NCBI GenBank assembly: GCA_943787265.1
Contig: CALSLT010000024.1
Location: 1 to 64,000, forward strand
Direction of reading: 5' to 3'
DNA: 64,000 nt
Source of the DNA: an uncultured Planctomycetaceae bacterium
Lineage (GTDB): Bacteria > Planctomycetota > Planctomycetia > Planctomycetales > Planctomycetaceae
Shown here piece by piece: positions 24,021 to 34,143 of this stretch (position 1 is its first letter; each line of letters starts with the position of its first letter). The position numbers and the translations under genes are program-made. The notes below the pieces were generated by a model. It ran no database searches. It had not been told where the DNA came from and saw only the letters and a program-made list of their open reading frames with translations.

Positions 24021-24150
24021 CTAGGTTCGTTTCTGTAACGCTTCGACGTTGACCTGCTGGACAGGAATGTTCGCGTCGAGGGCTATGTCGGCGGCTCCGC
24101 CCAGTGACATCCAGACCAGCTCCAGACGGATCGCGTAGAAGCCGACGCAA
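24021..24150 (-). pseudogene. 3' stub of an FAD-dependent oxidoreductase-like gene
   Basis: On the minus strand the segment reads FYAIRLELVWMSLGG followed by AADIALDANIPVQQVNVEALQKR and a stop at 24021. This resembles the last 40 residues of secreted planctomycete FAD-dependent oxidoreductases, where a ...IRxExVxMxLGxAAGxAAALA block is followed by PVQxVxxxxLQ. The expected upstream 400-500 codons, including the Rossmann GxGxxG motif, are absent: the sequence to 24240 has no matching frame. It is therefore a gene remnant between two intact genes. The match is judged by eye. Confidence 0.35.
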
Positions 24151-24258
24151 CTCCCGCTGCACGCTTTTGACACTTAACTGTGATTCGGATGAGCGCCGTT
24201 TCGGACAGGATACAATCCGGTGAACAGGCTCTGTCGCAGAGGCGAACCAATCGGATTG

Positions 24259-25038
24259 TCATCTCGCCTGGTTCTCGCTTCTCTTTCGTGATTGTGCAAA
24301 CAGCCAGGTCATAAAGTCTGTTTCTTTATCGCAGCGTTCACTGCTCAGATGCGTCGTGCCGTTCTCCGCGCCCGCAATCATCTTCCCGGATACAGCGTGA
24401 TTGTCGCCCATCCAGACAGTGAACTTCATGTTCCCGCCGAGCTGCTTCATGTCGTCAAACACCTTCTGATCTTTCTCAATCGGGCAAACTCCGTCTTTGT
24501 CGCCGTGAAACGCCCAGATCGGCAGGTTCTTGATTCTGGACGGATCGATGAACTTCTCGGTTCGTCGGAGTCCGCTGCCGGCCGACGGCGCTGCAGCTGC
24601 GAAGTACGACGGATCAAGCTGAATGAAAATGTAAGTGCCATGCCCGCCCATTGAGTGACCCAGTACGTAGATTCGATCCACGTCGACCGACGGTAAACTC
24701 TCGATGAGTCTTTTGATCTTCATGAGATGTTCAGAATTCCAGAGTCCGGTCGCCTGAGGTGCGACGACGTAGCACGGAAAATCTTTCCGCCGCTGCGATT
24801 CCGCCAACTGCCGGTTCCAGTCCTTCAATTGCTTGTTGTTGTTCGTGCCTTTGCCACCTGCGCCATGCAGCGACACGATCACCGGGTATTTCACTTCTGC
24901 GTCGATCCCCAATGGCTTCATCACCCGGCAGGGCATTCCCTCAAACACCTGAGGTTCATACGGCGCATCCCAGCGTTCTGCTGCGTAGACAAACCCACCC
25001 GCCAGCAAGATCGCCGTTGCAAAAATCAACCTCAGCAT
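24259..25038 (-). CDS. Secreted alpha/beta hydrolase (phospholipase/carboxylesterase-like)
   Basis: Start at the ATG at 25038, preceded by AAGGAA about eight bases upstream; the frame extends to 25059 but without a ribosome site. 259 aa. Signal peptide LRLIFATAILLAGGFVYA. VIVSLHGAGGKG is the oxyanion-hole block, YVLGHSMGGHG holds the nucleophile Ser in GHSMGG, PIWAFHGDKDGVCP the acid, and MGDNHAVSG the probable His. The layout matches single-domain poly(3-hydroxybutyrate)-depolymerase/prolyl-oligopeptidase-like esterases. It lies among sulfatases and may remove acyl groups from the same substrates. Confidence 0.75.
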   Translation of the reverse strand: MLRLIFATAILLAGGFVYAAERWDAPYEPQVFEGMPCRVMKPLGIDAEVKYPVIVSLHGAGGKGTNNNKQLKDWNRQLAESQRRKDFPCYVVAPQATGLWNSEHLMKIKRLIESLPSVDVDRIYVLGHSMGGHGTYIFIQLDPSYFAAAAPSAGSGLRRTEKFIDPSRIKNLPIWAFHGDKDGVCPIEKDQKVFDDMKQLGGNMKFTVWMGDNHAVSGKMIAGAENGTTHLSSERCDKETDFMTWLFAQSRKRSENQAR

Positions 25039-25106
25039 ATCCACGTTCCTTACTCGCATTCTTCGAATTCTGTTGTCGCGTGCCTGATAATTTCAGTCGA
25101 TCGCCT

Positions 25107-26459
25107 TCACCGTTTGTTGTCGCTCGGAGCAAGCCTGTCACCACTCTCGATCATTTTCATCAACTCTTTCAGTTCCGCGACCTTGCCTGGAAACTTCTCT
25201 GCAAGATTTGTCCGTTCGCCCAGATTGGCTTCGAGGTCATAGAGTTCTTCGACTTTCTTTCGATCATCCTCGATCGCGTAGCCGTGGAAGTGTGCATTTG
25301 GCGACAGGTACTTCCACTTACCCTGCCGGACGCCGGCACTATGAAAATAGAAGTGAGCTCGTCCGGTCTGCCGTTTGCCGAGCAACAGGTCGGTTTGGTC
25401 AATACCGTCCATGCGACGGTCATCGGGAACATCTAAGCCCGCAAGGTTGGCGAATGTCGGCAGGAAGTCGATCGTGGCGAAGTTCGCATCAGAGACACGT
25501 CCGGCTTCCACTTTATCTGGCCAGCGAACGATACACGGCAAACGATAACCGCCCTCGTACGGTGAACCCTTGCCGTTTCGCAGCGGCCCGGAGCCGCCCC
25601 AGAATATTGAGCCTTTGGGATGTCCCTTTTTCTTCTTCGTGTATTTGTCCTGATTCCACGGACCGTTGTCACTGGTGTAGATGACCAGCGTGTTTGCCGT
25701 CAGTTTCAGTTCATCGAGCGTGTCCAGTAGACGTCCCGTCTCGAAGTCGAACTCCTCCACAACGTCACCGTACAGGCCACCAGCCGACTTCCCCCGAAAG
25801 CGTTCCGACGCATCAATGATTGTATGCATCATCGTGTGGGCGACATACAAAACGAACGGCTTTTCCGGATCGCGGCGTTCCTTGAGGTAGGAGATCGCCT
25901 TGTCGGTATAGAGCGTCGTCAGGCTACCCATATCGCTGGTAGAGCCGGCCTTCTGGTTGTTCTCGTGAAATGTGACGCCACCACCGTCGTTGGCTCCAAG
26001 TGTGCCGAAGTAGTAATCGAAGCCCTGTGCATTGGGCATGCGCTCAATGATCGGCTTGCGATTCGAAACGTCCCACTTGCCAATGCAGGCCGTCTGGTAT
26101 CCAGCCTCACGGATCAGTTCGGCGAACGTGATTTCGGAAGCGGGCATGCCCCAGCCCTTACTGCGAATCGGATGCCGCCCCGTCAAGAGTGCGGATCGCG
26201 ACGGCCCGCACACAGTCTGCGAATAGAAGGACGTAAAGCGAGTCCCTTCGGTCGCCAGGTGATCCAGTCGCGGCGTCTTGTTCTTCTCATTCCCGTAGCA
26301 TCCGAGGTCTCCATACCCCTGATCGTCGGTGAAGATGATCAGGATGTTTGGCTTTTCTGCGGCCGTTGCCTGCGAAGCAACAACGAAAGCGAGTACGAAA
26401 CTAATACTCGCGAGGAGGCGCAGAGTCGCAATGAATTGACTTGTCGATCGTGCCATCAT
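25107..26459 (-). CDS. Secreted arylsulfatase (S1 family)
   Basis: 450 aa from the ATG at 26459 with a long signal peptide (ATLRLLASISFVLAFVVASQATA). Metal-binding ILIIFTDDQGYGDLGCYGN, formylglycine motif CGPSR at residue 84 (SQTVCGPSRSALLTGRHP), ACIGKWDVSN, VIYTSDNGPWNQD, and YEGGYRLPCIVRWPD. All expected S1 blocks are present and in frame. It is the first gene of the minus-strand sulfatase group and is divergent from the PQQ gene at 26729; the 270 bases between presumably hold both promoters, though no convincing boxes are visible. Confidence 0.85.
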   Translation of the reverse strand: MMARSTSQFIATLRLLASISFVLAFVVASQATAAEKPNILIIFTDDQGYGDLGCYGNEKNKTPRLDHLATEGTRFTSFYSQTVCGPSRSALLTGRHPIRSKGWGMPASEITFAELIREAGYQTACIGKWDVSNRKPIIERMPNAQGFDYYFGTLGANDGGGVTFHENNQKAGSTSDMGSLTTLYTDKAISYLKERRDPEKPFVLYVAHTMMHTIIDASERFRGKSAGGLYGDVVEEFDFETGRLLDTLDELKLTANTLVIYTSDNGPWNQDKYTKKKKGHPKGSIFWGGSGPLRNGKGSPYEGGYRLPCIVRWPDKVEAGRVSDANFATIDFLPTFANLAGLDVPDDRRMDGIDQTDLLLGKRQTGRAHFYFHSAGVRQGKWKYLSPNAHFHGYAIEDDRKKVEELYDLEANLGERTNLAEKFPGKVAELKELMKMIESGDRLAPSDNKR

Positions 26460-26728
26460 TTCTAAGTCCTATGAAACTGTTGTATTGAGTGTGCTTTTCA
26501 GACGGTCTGTCGTTATGAGTTCGGATGAACTTCCGCGAAGAGGTTCATTCATCTGGTACATCCATCCGACTCCAGTATGGGCGTAAGTTTGCTCGTCTGA
26601 AATGCAGTACGGGATGTTGGGTCGAGTATCGAACTGTATCGGCGCATCTTGCCGAGTGGCGGAGCGTGGACGTACCTGTGACAATCGGCCGCTTCTGGCG
26701 TCTACCTTTGTTTTCAGGTCTCTTGCTC

Positions 26729-28183
26729 ATGCAACGCATCTCGATTCTCGCGCTGGCGTTTTTGGCGGTTTCCATCAGCAGTATAAATGCGGACGACGGG
26801 TGGACGCGGTTTCGCGGCAAGGACGGAACGGGAGTTGCCGCCGACAATGACGGGCTCCCGCTGATGTGGTCGACGACGGAGAACGTCGGTTGGGTAGCTG
26901 ACGTCCACGGCTGGGGATGGTCGTGTCCGATCGTCTGGAAGGACCGCGTCTTTGTGACCACCGTGGTCAGTGAGGAAGAGAATCTCAGGCCGAGCAAGGG
27001 GCTATATCTTGGCCAGGGTGTCCGTGAGCCGGAAAAGGGGATTCATCACTGGATGGTTCACTGCTTTGACCTCAAGACCGGTGCAGAGATCTGGAAGCAC
27101 GAAGCTCACACTGGTCCGCCGAAGGTTCCGCGGCATCCGAAGAGCACATACGCGGCGGAAACTCCGGCAACGGACGGTGAGCGACTGTATGTTCTGTTCG
27201 GTGACGTTGGCCTCTACTGCTACGACTTGGAAGGCAAGCCTCTGTGGTCCCGGCCGATCGAGCCGAAGAAGACGTTCCAGGACTACGGAGCCGCAGCGTC
27301 GCCAGTCGTCCATGACGGGCAGGTGATCGTTGTTTACGACAACCTCGAAGCGTCGTGGATCGCCTCGTTCGATGTCGAAACCGGTGACGAACGCTGGCGA
27401 AAACCTCGCGACGAAACGCACTCGTGGGCGACGCCGCTGGTGTGGGAAAACGAGGTTCGCTCGGAACTCGTCGTTCCGGGGAAAAAGAGAAACCGCGGCT
27501 ACTCGCTGGACGGCGAACTGTTGTGGGAATTCGACGGACGAATGTCGAGTCTGGTGATTCCGTCGCCCTTCGTCGCCCACGGCCTGTGCTACATCGCGTC
27601 GGGTTATATCGGTGACCGGCATCGGCCGACGTTTGCGATCCGTCCCGGTGCTACGGGAAACATCGCACCAGACGGCGAGTTTGCCGACAGCGAACACATC
27701 GCGTGGTACCAGGCTCAGGCGTCGTCGTATAACCCGACGCAGATCGTTTACGGCGACTATCTCTACACGCTCTACGATCGCGGGTTCCTGACGTGCCATG
27801 ACGCGAAGACCGGTGAAGAGGTTTACAGCAAACGGCGTTTCGAGCCGCGTGGATCCTTCACGGCCTCGCCCTGGGCGTATCATGGCCACCTGTTCTTTCT
27901 CAGCGAGGACGGCTTGACCTATGTCGTCAAAGCCGGGCCAGAGTTCGAGATTGTTGGCACCAGCGATCTCGGCGAACTCTGCCTGTCGACTCCGTCGATC
28001 GCCGGAAACCGCCTGCTGATTCGAACGGCCTCTGCGGTTTACTGCCTGACGGATGGGGCTCAACTGCCAGGGGAAGTCGCACAGCGCCGCAGAAGAAGGC
28101 TGCCGCTCCCGACATCTGGACAGCCGGCCGTGAAGGAAACGCCAATGCCGCAGCGATGGCAATCGAATCCGGAGCCTCGTTGA
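26729..28183 (+). CDS. Secreted PQQ-type beta-propeller, probably fused to the following ankyrin/serine hydrolase
   Basis: ATG at 26729 starts a signal peptide (MQRISILALAFLAVSISSINA). The protein is a quinoprotein/BamB-like propeller: DGWTRFRGKDGTGVA, HCFDLKTGAEIWKHEA, LYCYDLEGKPLWSRP, IASFDVETGDERWRKP, CHDAKTGEEVYSKR. It ends naturally after LIRTASAVYCLTDG. Beyond about 28060 the frame turns low-complexity Arg/Pro-rich, whereas another frame continues AQKKAAAPDIWTAGREGN into the ankyrin repeats of the next entry. Propeller-ankyrin fusions are, from memory, found in planctomycetes, so one base is probably missing or extra near 28060 and the two form one protein. Ligand unknown. Confidence 0.75.
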   Translation: MQRISILALAFLAVSISSINADDGWTRFRGKDGTGVAADNDGLPLMWSTTENVGWVADVHGWGWSCPIVWKDRVFVTTVVSEEENLRPSKGLYLGQGVREPEKGIHHWMVHCFDLKTGAEIWKHEAHTGPPKVPRHPKSTYAAETPATDGERLYVLFGDVGLYCYDLEGKPLWSRPIEPKKTFQDYGAAASPVVHDGQVIVVYDNLEASWIASFDVETGDERWRKPRDETHSWATPLVWENEVRSELVVPGKKRNRGYSLDGELLWEFDGRMSSLVIPSPFVAHGLCYIASGYIGDRHRPTFAIRPGATGNIAPDGEFADSEHIAWYQAQASSYNPTQIVYGDYLYTLYDRGFLTCHDAKTGEEVYSKRRFEPRGSFTASPWAYHGHLFFLSEDGLTYVVKAGPEFEIVGTSDLGELCLSTPSIAGNRLLIRTASAVYCLTDGAQLPGEVAQRRRRRLPLPTSGQPAVKETPMPQRWQSNPEPR

Positions 28184-29746
28184 ACGCGAAGAATGGCAAC
28201 GGACTTACCCCGCTGATGCTGGCCTCGCTGTACGGTCACTCGGGAGTCGCCGAGCTGCTGCTCAAGAATCAAGCCGAGGTCGGCGCGACGAACGGTGACG
28301 GGAACACAGCTCTGCACATGGCCGCGTTTCTGGCTCACCCGAAGATTGTCCGCCTGCTGCTGGCACACGGAGCGTCCCCCGACGTGAAGAACCGCAAAGG
28401 CGAGACGCCAACCAACAATGTCTCCGCCCCGTGGAGTGATGAACTGGCAGGAGTGTACCGATTCGTTGGAAACCTGATCGGTGAAGAACTGAATCTGGAA
28501 CGCATCCGCAAGACGCGTCCGGACGTTCTGAAACTGTTGAAGGAGCACTCGGCGAAAGCGACGGGAAGCCAGGCTGCTTCCGCGATCGATCCGAAGGCTG
28601 CGTCGGAAGCAGGAAAGCTGCTTCGCGATGCGATTGAAGAAGTCAACGTCGCCGGAGGAGCTCATCTCGTCGTCCGTAACGGCAGGACAGTCCATTTCGA
28701 GGTGGGCGGCAAGCGCGACATCGAAGACGGCAAGCCGTTCGAGAAGGACACGCTCCTTCGGTTCTACTCGATGTCGAAACCGATCACGTCGGTCGCCGCG
28801 ATGACGCTGTTCGAACAGGGCAAGTTCACGCTCGACGACCCCGTCTCGAAGTTCATCCCTGAGTTCAAAGAGACGACTGTCCTCGTGAAGGACGGCGACG
28901 GAACGAAAACCGTTCCGGTCAAACGACAGATCACCGTTCGTGACGTGTTTCGTCATACGACCGGCTATAGCTACGGGGACGGCAATCCCAGTCCTCGCGA
29001 GTACTACGAGAAAGCCGGCATGCGATACCGCAGCCCGGCCGGCATGTATCCACCGAAGATGACGATCGAAAATGCGGCCGCCGCGCTCGCACGCATCCCC
29101 GCACAACACCATCCCGGCGAACGGTTTACCTACGGATTCAGCACTGACCTGCTCGGACGCCTGATCGAGGTGTGGTCCGGGCAGACACTCGCTGAGTACC
29201 TGCAGCAGGCCGTCTTCACTCCGCTGGAGATGCCCGACACGGCGTTCTCTGTCCCCAAGTCAAAGCGAAACCGTTTTGCGTCATGCCACACTCTTCGCGA
29301 CGGCAAGCTGGCGATCATCGACAAGTCATCGACCAGTGAATTCAACGACGGCTTCGAGTTCCTCTCGGGAGGCGGCGGGCTTGTGTCGACGATTCAGGAC
29401 TACGCCAACTTCTGCCAGATGCTTGTCAACGGCGGAGAGTTCCACGGGCAACGCATTCTGAAGGACGAAACAGTCAATCTGATGTTTATCGATCAGTTGA
29501 AAAGTGTCCCCGGCCCGTTTCGCTTCGGCCTCGGGTTTGCCATTGGTGAAGCCACACTTGGCTCGGACGAGAACGCAAGCAAGGCAACGCAGTACTCGTG
29601 GGGCGGCTACGCCAGCACAGCGTTCCGCATCGTTCCCGAAGAGAAGCTGATTCAAATCGTCGTCCGTCAGCGAGTTCCTTCCGCAAACGGGACTCGGTAA
29701 CCGGTTGCTCCCCATCATCTTCAAAGGTGCGTCGAAGCATCAATGA
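28156..29746 (+). CDS. Ankyrin-repeat plus beta-lactamase-family serine hydrolase
   Basis: The ATG at 28156 falls inside the first ankyrin repeat and has no ribosome site, so the true start is probably upstream through the preceding propeller. Ankyrin repeats GNGLTPLMLASLYGHSGVAELLL and GNTALHMAAFLAHPKIVRLLL are followed by a class C beta-lactamase-like domain with SxxK in FYSMSKPIT, HTTGYSYGDG, and FTYGFSTDLLGRLIE. The frame stops at 29700 after VPSANGTR, but the next frame gives LGNRLLPIIFKGASKHQ and a stop at 29746, a normal C terminus for this family, so a second small frameshift near 29690 is likely. Expected in the periplasm; substrate unknown. Confidence 0.7.
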
Positions 29747-29857
29747 CTGGCGCTGATGGCCCAGGCAGTAAAAAATACCGACTGGCAAGCTTCCAATTGA
29801 GCAGACTATTGCGACAACCCAAATACAGAGCCCCCTCGACGCGTCAGCGGAGCAAAG

Positions 29858-31093
29858 ATGATAAGCCTCAACAATATTCAACTCTGTGCTGTTGCGATGT
29901 TCGTAAACGGCGCAGTTTTCTCAACTGCAATGGCTCAAAAATCGACCGAGATAGACGAGTCGGCGAGGGGCGTGCAGGACCGATCTGTAGAGCAGTTCGT
30001 TCAGCGTGCGGTGAAGGGCGAACGACGAAGATGGGGGATGGGGAGAATCACAAAGGATGAGGCGAAGCAGCTTCTCAGGAAAAACTTCGCGAACGTGGAC
30101 AGTGACGAAGACGGTGTCGTCACAGCCGAAGAACTTGCGGCTCTGGCGAGACGGCCTGAATGGAAGGCGGACTCAGCGAAATCCGTCAAACAATCGGACC
30201 GCCGTTCCAAACAATGTGACTTTCAAAGCCAAGATTCCGTACCGGGAAGGCAACGACAAATGGAAGCTGGACCTGGCTCACCCCAAAACGGCATCCTCGG
30301 GTACCGAGACCCGCCATTGTCTTCATCCACGGAGGCGGGTGGCGGAGTGGTGACAAACAAGGCGGGCAGTGGCGTTCTCTGGCCGCTCGAGTATGCTTCA
30401 CGTGGGCTACGTCTGCGTGTCTGCCAACTATCGGCTGACGGATGAGGCGACAATCCTGGACTGTATCGCCGATTGCAAATGTGCCGTTCGCGTGGCTGCG
30501 CGCTAACTCCGAAAAATACAACGTCGACCCGAATCGAATCGGTGCCTACGGCTATTCGGCCGGAGCTCATCTGGTATCGATACTTGGACTGGCTTCGGCC
30601 AAGGGCTGACCTGGAAGGTGATGGTCCGTTTCAGGATGAATCGAGTCTTATCCAGGGCAGTGGTGCTGCTCCGCTCCGCCTGCGGACTTTCATGAACTGG
30701 AAAACAAAAAGCAAAAGCTCCGAAGCAGCATGGGTCTCGACTTTTTTGGCGCAAAGGCCGATGAGGAATTGAAGCGGAGAGCGTCTCCAGTGACGTACGC
30801 ATTCGAGAAGGCACCACCGTTTCTGATTGTTCACGGCACCGCCGACACAGACAGTCCCTGTCGCACAGGGTGACACTCTTGTACGCCTCCTCAAAGAAGC
30901 CGGGGCCAAAGATGTGTACTTACATGAAATTCTGAAGGTGCGGGACATGGCGTTCTGCCTGCAACACCGAGACGAAACGCAGCCCGCCATGCAGAAATTC
31001 TTTGACCGCGCGTGCTTCGAAACTATAAATAGTTTGCCTCGCCTGTCGTCGTTGGATGGATGTCGTGCGAATTCGACGAGTGTCATCGTCTAA
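29858..31093 (+). pseudogene. EF-hand plus alpha/beta hydrolase (BD-FAE-like esterase), frameshifted
   Basis: From the ATG at 29858: signal peptide, then an EF-hand (DSDEDGVVTAEE). Later blocks in changing frames: NVTFKAKIPYREGNDKWKLDL, AIVFIHGGGW (HGGGW oxyanion motif), VCVSANYRLTDEA, DCKCAVRWLR, NRIGAYGYSAGAHL (Ser nucleophile), FLIVHGTADTDSP (acid) and AMQKFFDRA. This is the order of carboxylesterase/BD-FAE enzymes, secreted deacylases common in planctomycetes. At least five frame changes; the stop position is approximate. It resembles the intact esterase at 51719-52714. Confidence 0.6.
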
Positions 31094-31450
31094 CGGCATT
31101 CGGGCTATTTTGCGGAACAGTTTTCTCAACTTTTCGACAAGAGCGTAGGACTCCCCCACTGTTGTGGTGCGCAAATCCCAGTTCCTTTGGGACGGCAACT
31201 GAGCTGTTGATATTTCGCCCACGCCAGCTTCGTGTCGCGGCCCAGATTGATCTGCTCCGTTCCAGCACACCAGCGCAGGTAACAATTTGATTCGCAAGGT
31301 CGCCAGAATGCGCCTTCCGAGCGTAGTCAATGGGGTTGGTCTGCAATCTGAAACGCAATATTTGGACTGAGATCGGGGTTGGTTATCGGAGTGTTTTTGA
31401 GAAGATGGCGTGTGTGCTTGAAACGTCCTTTTGGGAAGGGAGTCCCAACG
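31094..31450. other. Stretch without a recognisable gene
   Basis: Between the broken esterase and the decayed IS30-family gene. A minus-strand frame here (31083-31358, containing TNPIDYARKAHSGDLANQIV) is protein-like in places but is unrecognised and lacks a clear start. It may be a gene fragment left by insertion of the neighbouring element. Confidence 0.3.
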
Positions 31451-32414
31451 ATGGCATGTCATCTGACGATGGAAGAGCGAGATCGGAATTGCGGAATTGA
31501 AACATCGAGGAGCCAGACAGAACGCCGATCGCACGAGCGTTGACAACGCAGCCCTTCGACGATTTGTTCGCGAGCTGAAGCGTAACGATTCGGGCGGTGA
31601 ATACATGGCAGGACCAGGCTCAACAGCGGGCGGAGAGCCGCCGCCGCGAACGCCCCCATTTTTGAGGAGGATGGACGACCGCAGAATCAGGGCAGCAGTG
31701 TGCCTGAGGCTGAAGCAGTACTGGTCGCCAGAGCAAATTGACGGGCGTCTGAAACGGCTGGCCTTGGGGCAGCCTTTTGCGAGTGCTCGGACGATCTACA
31801 AACTGGATCAACAGTAGGGATGACCCCAGAATCTGGCGTAGGTTTCTGAGGAAGCGTGGAAAACGCGGAGTTCGCCCCAGAAGATCCGATCGAATTGGCG
31901 CCCTGATTTAAGATCGGGCCGAGAGTCATTGAAGACCGCGCTCACGGCCTCGGAGATTTCGAAGGGCGATACCGTGCTTGGATCGGCAAACAGTGGAGGC
32001 CTGATGACACTCGTCTGACCGAAAGTCTCGCTACAACCATCATTACCAAAATTGAATCCGAGCACGCCGATCACGTCTACCAGAGGATCAGGAAACGTCT
32101 GAAGAAGCTTGAGCCGGATCACCGACACAGTGTGACATTTGACAACGGCACCGATTTCACCAACTGTAAACGGCTACGAAAATACCCCGGCATCGAGTTG
32201 TATGTGGCGGACCCAGGCCGACCCACATCAACGCGGTACAAACGGCCTGATTCGACAGTTTTACCCCAAAGGGACTCCACTTTCGACGAATCACACCATC
32301 ACCACGTGCGTGCGGTTCAAGACCTGCTCAACCACCGACCGCGAGCATGTCTTTGATTACCGAACTCCGAACGAAGTCTTCCTCGACGAACCCACGCCCG
32401 AAAATTGCAACTGA
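31451..32414 (+). pseudogene. Decayed IS30-family transposase
   Basis: Opens MACHLTMEERD at 31451, then in shifting frames RIAELKHRGA (HTH region), RELKRNDSGGEY, RMDDRRIRAAVCLRLKQYWSPEQIDGRL, a DDE catalytic part LGDFEGDTVLG, SVTFDNGTDF and HQRGTNGLIRQFYPKGT, closing at 32414. The order matches IS30-family transposases, and the three catalytic blocks can be located, but at least six frame changes make it non-functional. No inverted repeats were found around it. Sequence differs clearly from the intact IS30-family copy 0.6 kb away, so the two are separate arrivals. Confidence 0.65.
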
Positions 32415-33010
32415 GATTGCAGACCACCCTGTGATGACATCAGGTGCATGCCATCCCCGCATGACAACCTGCAATTGGTCGATCCGACCCGGAGACGCGG
32501 TTTCAGTTCACGCACCTGATCGGGATCGCCGGAACCCACATTGGATCAGTGCGGGCACTGGCCTGATGGGTGCGAAATGCAACGGGCCAGAACGAGCTGC
32601 TGCAAATCAGATGACGGAGAGGGTAGTGCCCAGTTTGCCCATGATTTTGCCATCACGGGGACAGTAGAAAACGGCGAATTTCAGGTGGTGCGGTGCAAGG
32701 TATGTGCCGGCTGGGGCGATGCTGGCCACGGAGCCACCGCTGCGCCTCGATTAACTCAGCGTAACAATCATCGTGCAGCTATCGGCCACGCGGAAGCCGT
32801 CTCGCCGTGGCTGTCGCATCGCTCCGGTCGCAACGGCCTCTACCACGTGTTTGTTTTCCTGGCCAACGTCCCAGATGCCATTTCTACGACGACCGGCCGT
32901 GTTGTAGCTGCACTCTTGTACGTATCCGCAATCGTGATTTTCTCAGTTTCGAACGATAAGCGAAGACGTAACTCGTGGCAGCACCCTGTTGTCATTTCGT
33001 CTTTTCCGTT
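32415..33010. other. Stretch between two IS30-family elements, no gene recognised
   Basis: Several frames are open for 60-130 codons but none shows a start with a ribosome site or a known motif. Probably old flanking DNA of the decayed element. Confidence 0.35.
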
Positions 33011-34136
33011 GGCGGATTCACATCTGAAGTGCAAAGCCGGCTTTTGTGAGAACTTCGAGTGGAGTGAGATAGTTGAGTCTCTTTCGAGGTCGATTGTTGA
33101 GCCGGTTCGTGACGTGTGCAAGGGCGTTGTGTGAGATGTCTCGGAAGTCGGTCTTCTTCGGGAAGTACTGACGCAGCAGGCCGTTGGTGTTTTCGTTTGT
33201 TGCTCGCTCGTTCGAGGAGTAGGCGTGTGCAAAGTAGATGGCGATCTGCAGACGCTTGCTCAGTTGTTCATGGCCGGAGAATTCCTTGCCGTTGTCGACG
33301 GTCAGTGTCTGACGCAGCGTTGGCGGGATGATGCGGAACGCTCGTTCTTTGGCAGCGTTCAGCCGGGCGCTGGTGCCGTTTTTCATCTTTGCTGTGATCA
33401 AAAATCCGCTCTTGCGTTCCACACAGGTCATGATCATGCCGGAGTGATCTGCACCGTGAACCGTGTCGCCCTCCCAGTCACCGAAGCGGCGGCGTGAATC
33501 GACTTTTGCCGGACGCTGCTCGATGCTGACGCGGTTTCTGATGCGGCCTCGTCCGTCAATGCCCCGACGTTTGCGATAACGACCGTGACGCAGGAACGAG
33601 CGGAAATGGCTGCGGTATTCGCAGGTCTCCAGCCAGCGGTAGATCGTCTGATACGACACTCGTCTCGATTGTGTCCGGCGGTAATCTCGCTTCATCCGGC
33701 CAGCGATTTCTTCCGGTGACCACTCCTGAGACAATCCGCTACGGACTGACTCGTTGATGAAAGGATCGTCCATCTTCCGGATGAGCGGACGCTCGCGACG
33801 ACGTCGGGCAGTTCGTTCCTGAGCGGCCACGGCTCGATAGCCTTCCGAATCCCTGTTGCGAGACAGTTCGCGACTGATGGTCGACGGAGAACGATTCAAG
33901 TGCTGAGCGATCTTTGTCGGACCAGTGCCCGAATAATGTAACTGAGAGATGACTTCGCGTTCTTCAAGAGTAAGCTGGTGGTACGGCATCGCAGGTTCTC
34001 CGTTGAATAGTGCATTGTTCGCACAACTATCCAACTCCCTGCGGTGTTCACTTTCCAGCAGTAAACCGCCTCGAAGCCCATCCCGTCCGAACCAGAGCTG
34101 AGTTCTGATCCGTTGCACTTCAGATGTGAATCCGCC
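33011..34136 (-). mobile_element. Intact IS30-family insertion sequence
   Basis: Perfect 24-base inverted repeats at 33011-33034 (GGCGGATTCACATCTG...) and 34113-34136, enclosing one full-length transposase. The transposase stop codon lies within the left repeat. The right end stops seven bases before the stop codon of the PQQ gene at 34144, so the insertion only just missed it. I do not see a clear target duplication immediately outside the repeats. Confidence 0.85.
33018..33989 (-). CDS. IS30-family transposase
   Basis: 323 aa from the ATG at 33989 (MPYHQLTLEEREVISQL). N-terminal helix-turn-helix TKIAQHLNRSPSTISRELSRN, then QEWSPEEIAGRMKRDY, and the DDE core: GDWEGDTVHGAD (first D), TLTVDNGKEFSGHE (second D) and ERATNENTNGLLRQYFPK (E). 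All catalytic residues are present and the frame is unbroken, so the element could still be active. The frame extends upstream to 34298 but only through the terminal repeat and the neighbouring gene. Confidence 0.9.
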   Translation of the reverse strand: MPYHQLTLEEREVISQLHYSGTGPTKIAQHLNRSPSTISRELSRNRDSEGYRAVAAQERTARRRRERPLIRKMDDPFINESVRSGLSQEWSPEEIAGRMKRDYRRTQSRRVSYQTIYRWLETCEYRSHFRSFLRHGRYRKRRGIDGRGRIRNRVSIEQRPAKVDSRRRFGDWEGDTVHGADHSGMIMTCVERKSGFLITAKMKNGTSARLNAAKERAFRIIPPTLRQTLTVDNGKEFSGHEQLSKRLQIAIYFAHAYSSNERATNENTNGLLRQYFPKKTDFRDISHNALAHVTNRLNNRPRKRLNYLTPLEVLTKAGFALQM

Positions 34137-34143
34137 GATGCAA

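Noticed and set aside
27002..28162. Long minus-strand open frame (386 codons) opposite the PQQ propeller gene
   Set aside because: Arg-rich, motif-free and fully antisense to a gene with clear propeller repeats; a GC-driven shadow frame.
28060..29112. Minus-strand open frame of 350 codons opposite the ankyrin/serine hydrolase
   Set aside because: Antisense shadow; the plus strand has ankyrin and SxxK motifs.
31094..31450. Candidate gene on the minus strand with NPIDYARKAHSG
   Set aside because: No start, ribosome site or family match; reported only as an unexplained stretch.
32541..33134. Plus-strand open frame of 197 codons between the IS30-family copies
   Set aside because: It runs through the terminal repeat into the intact IS and shows no motif or plausible start.
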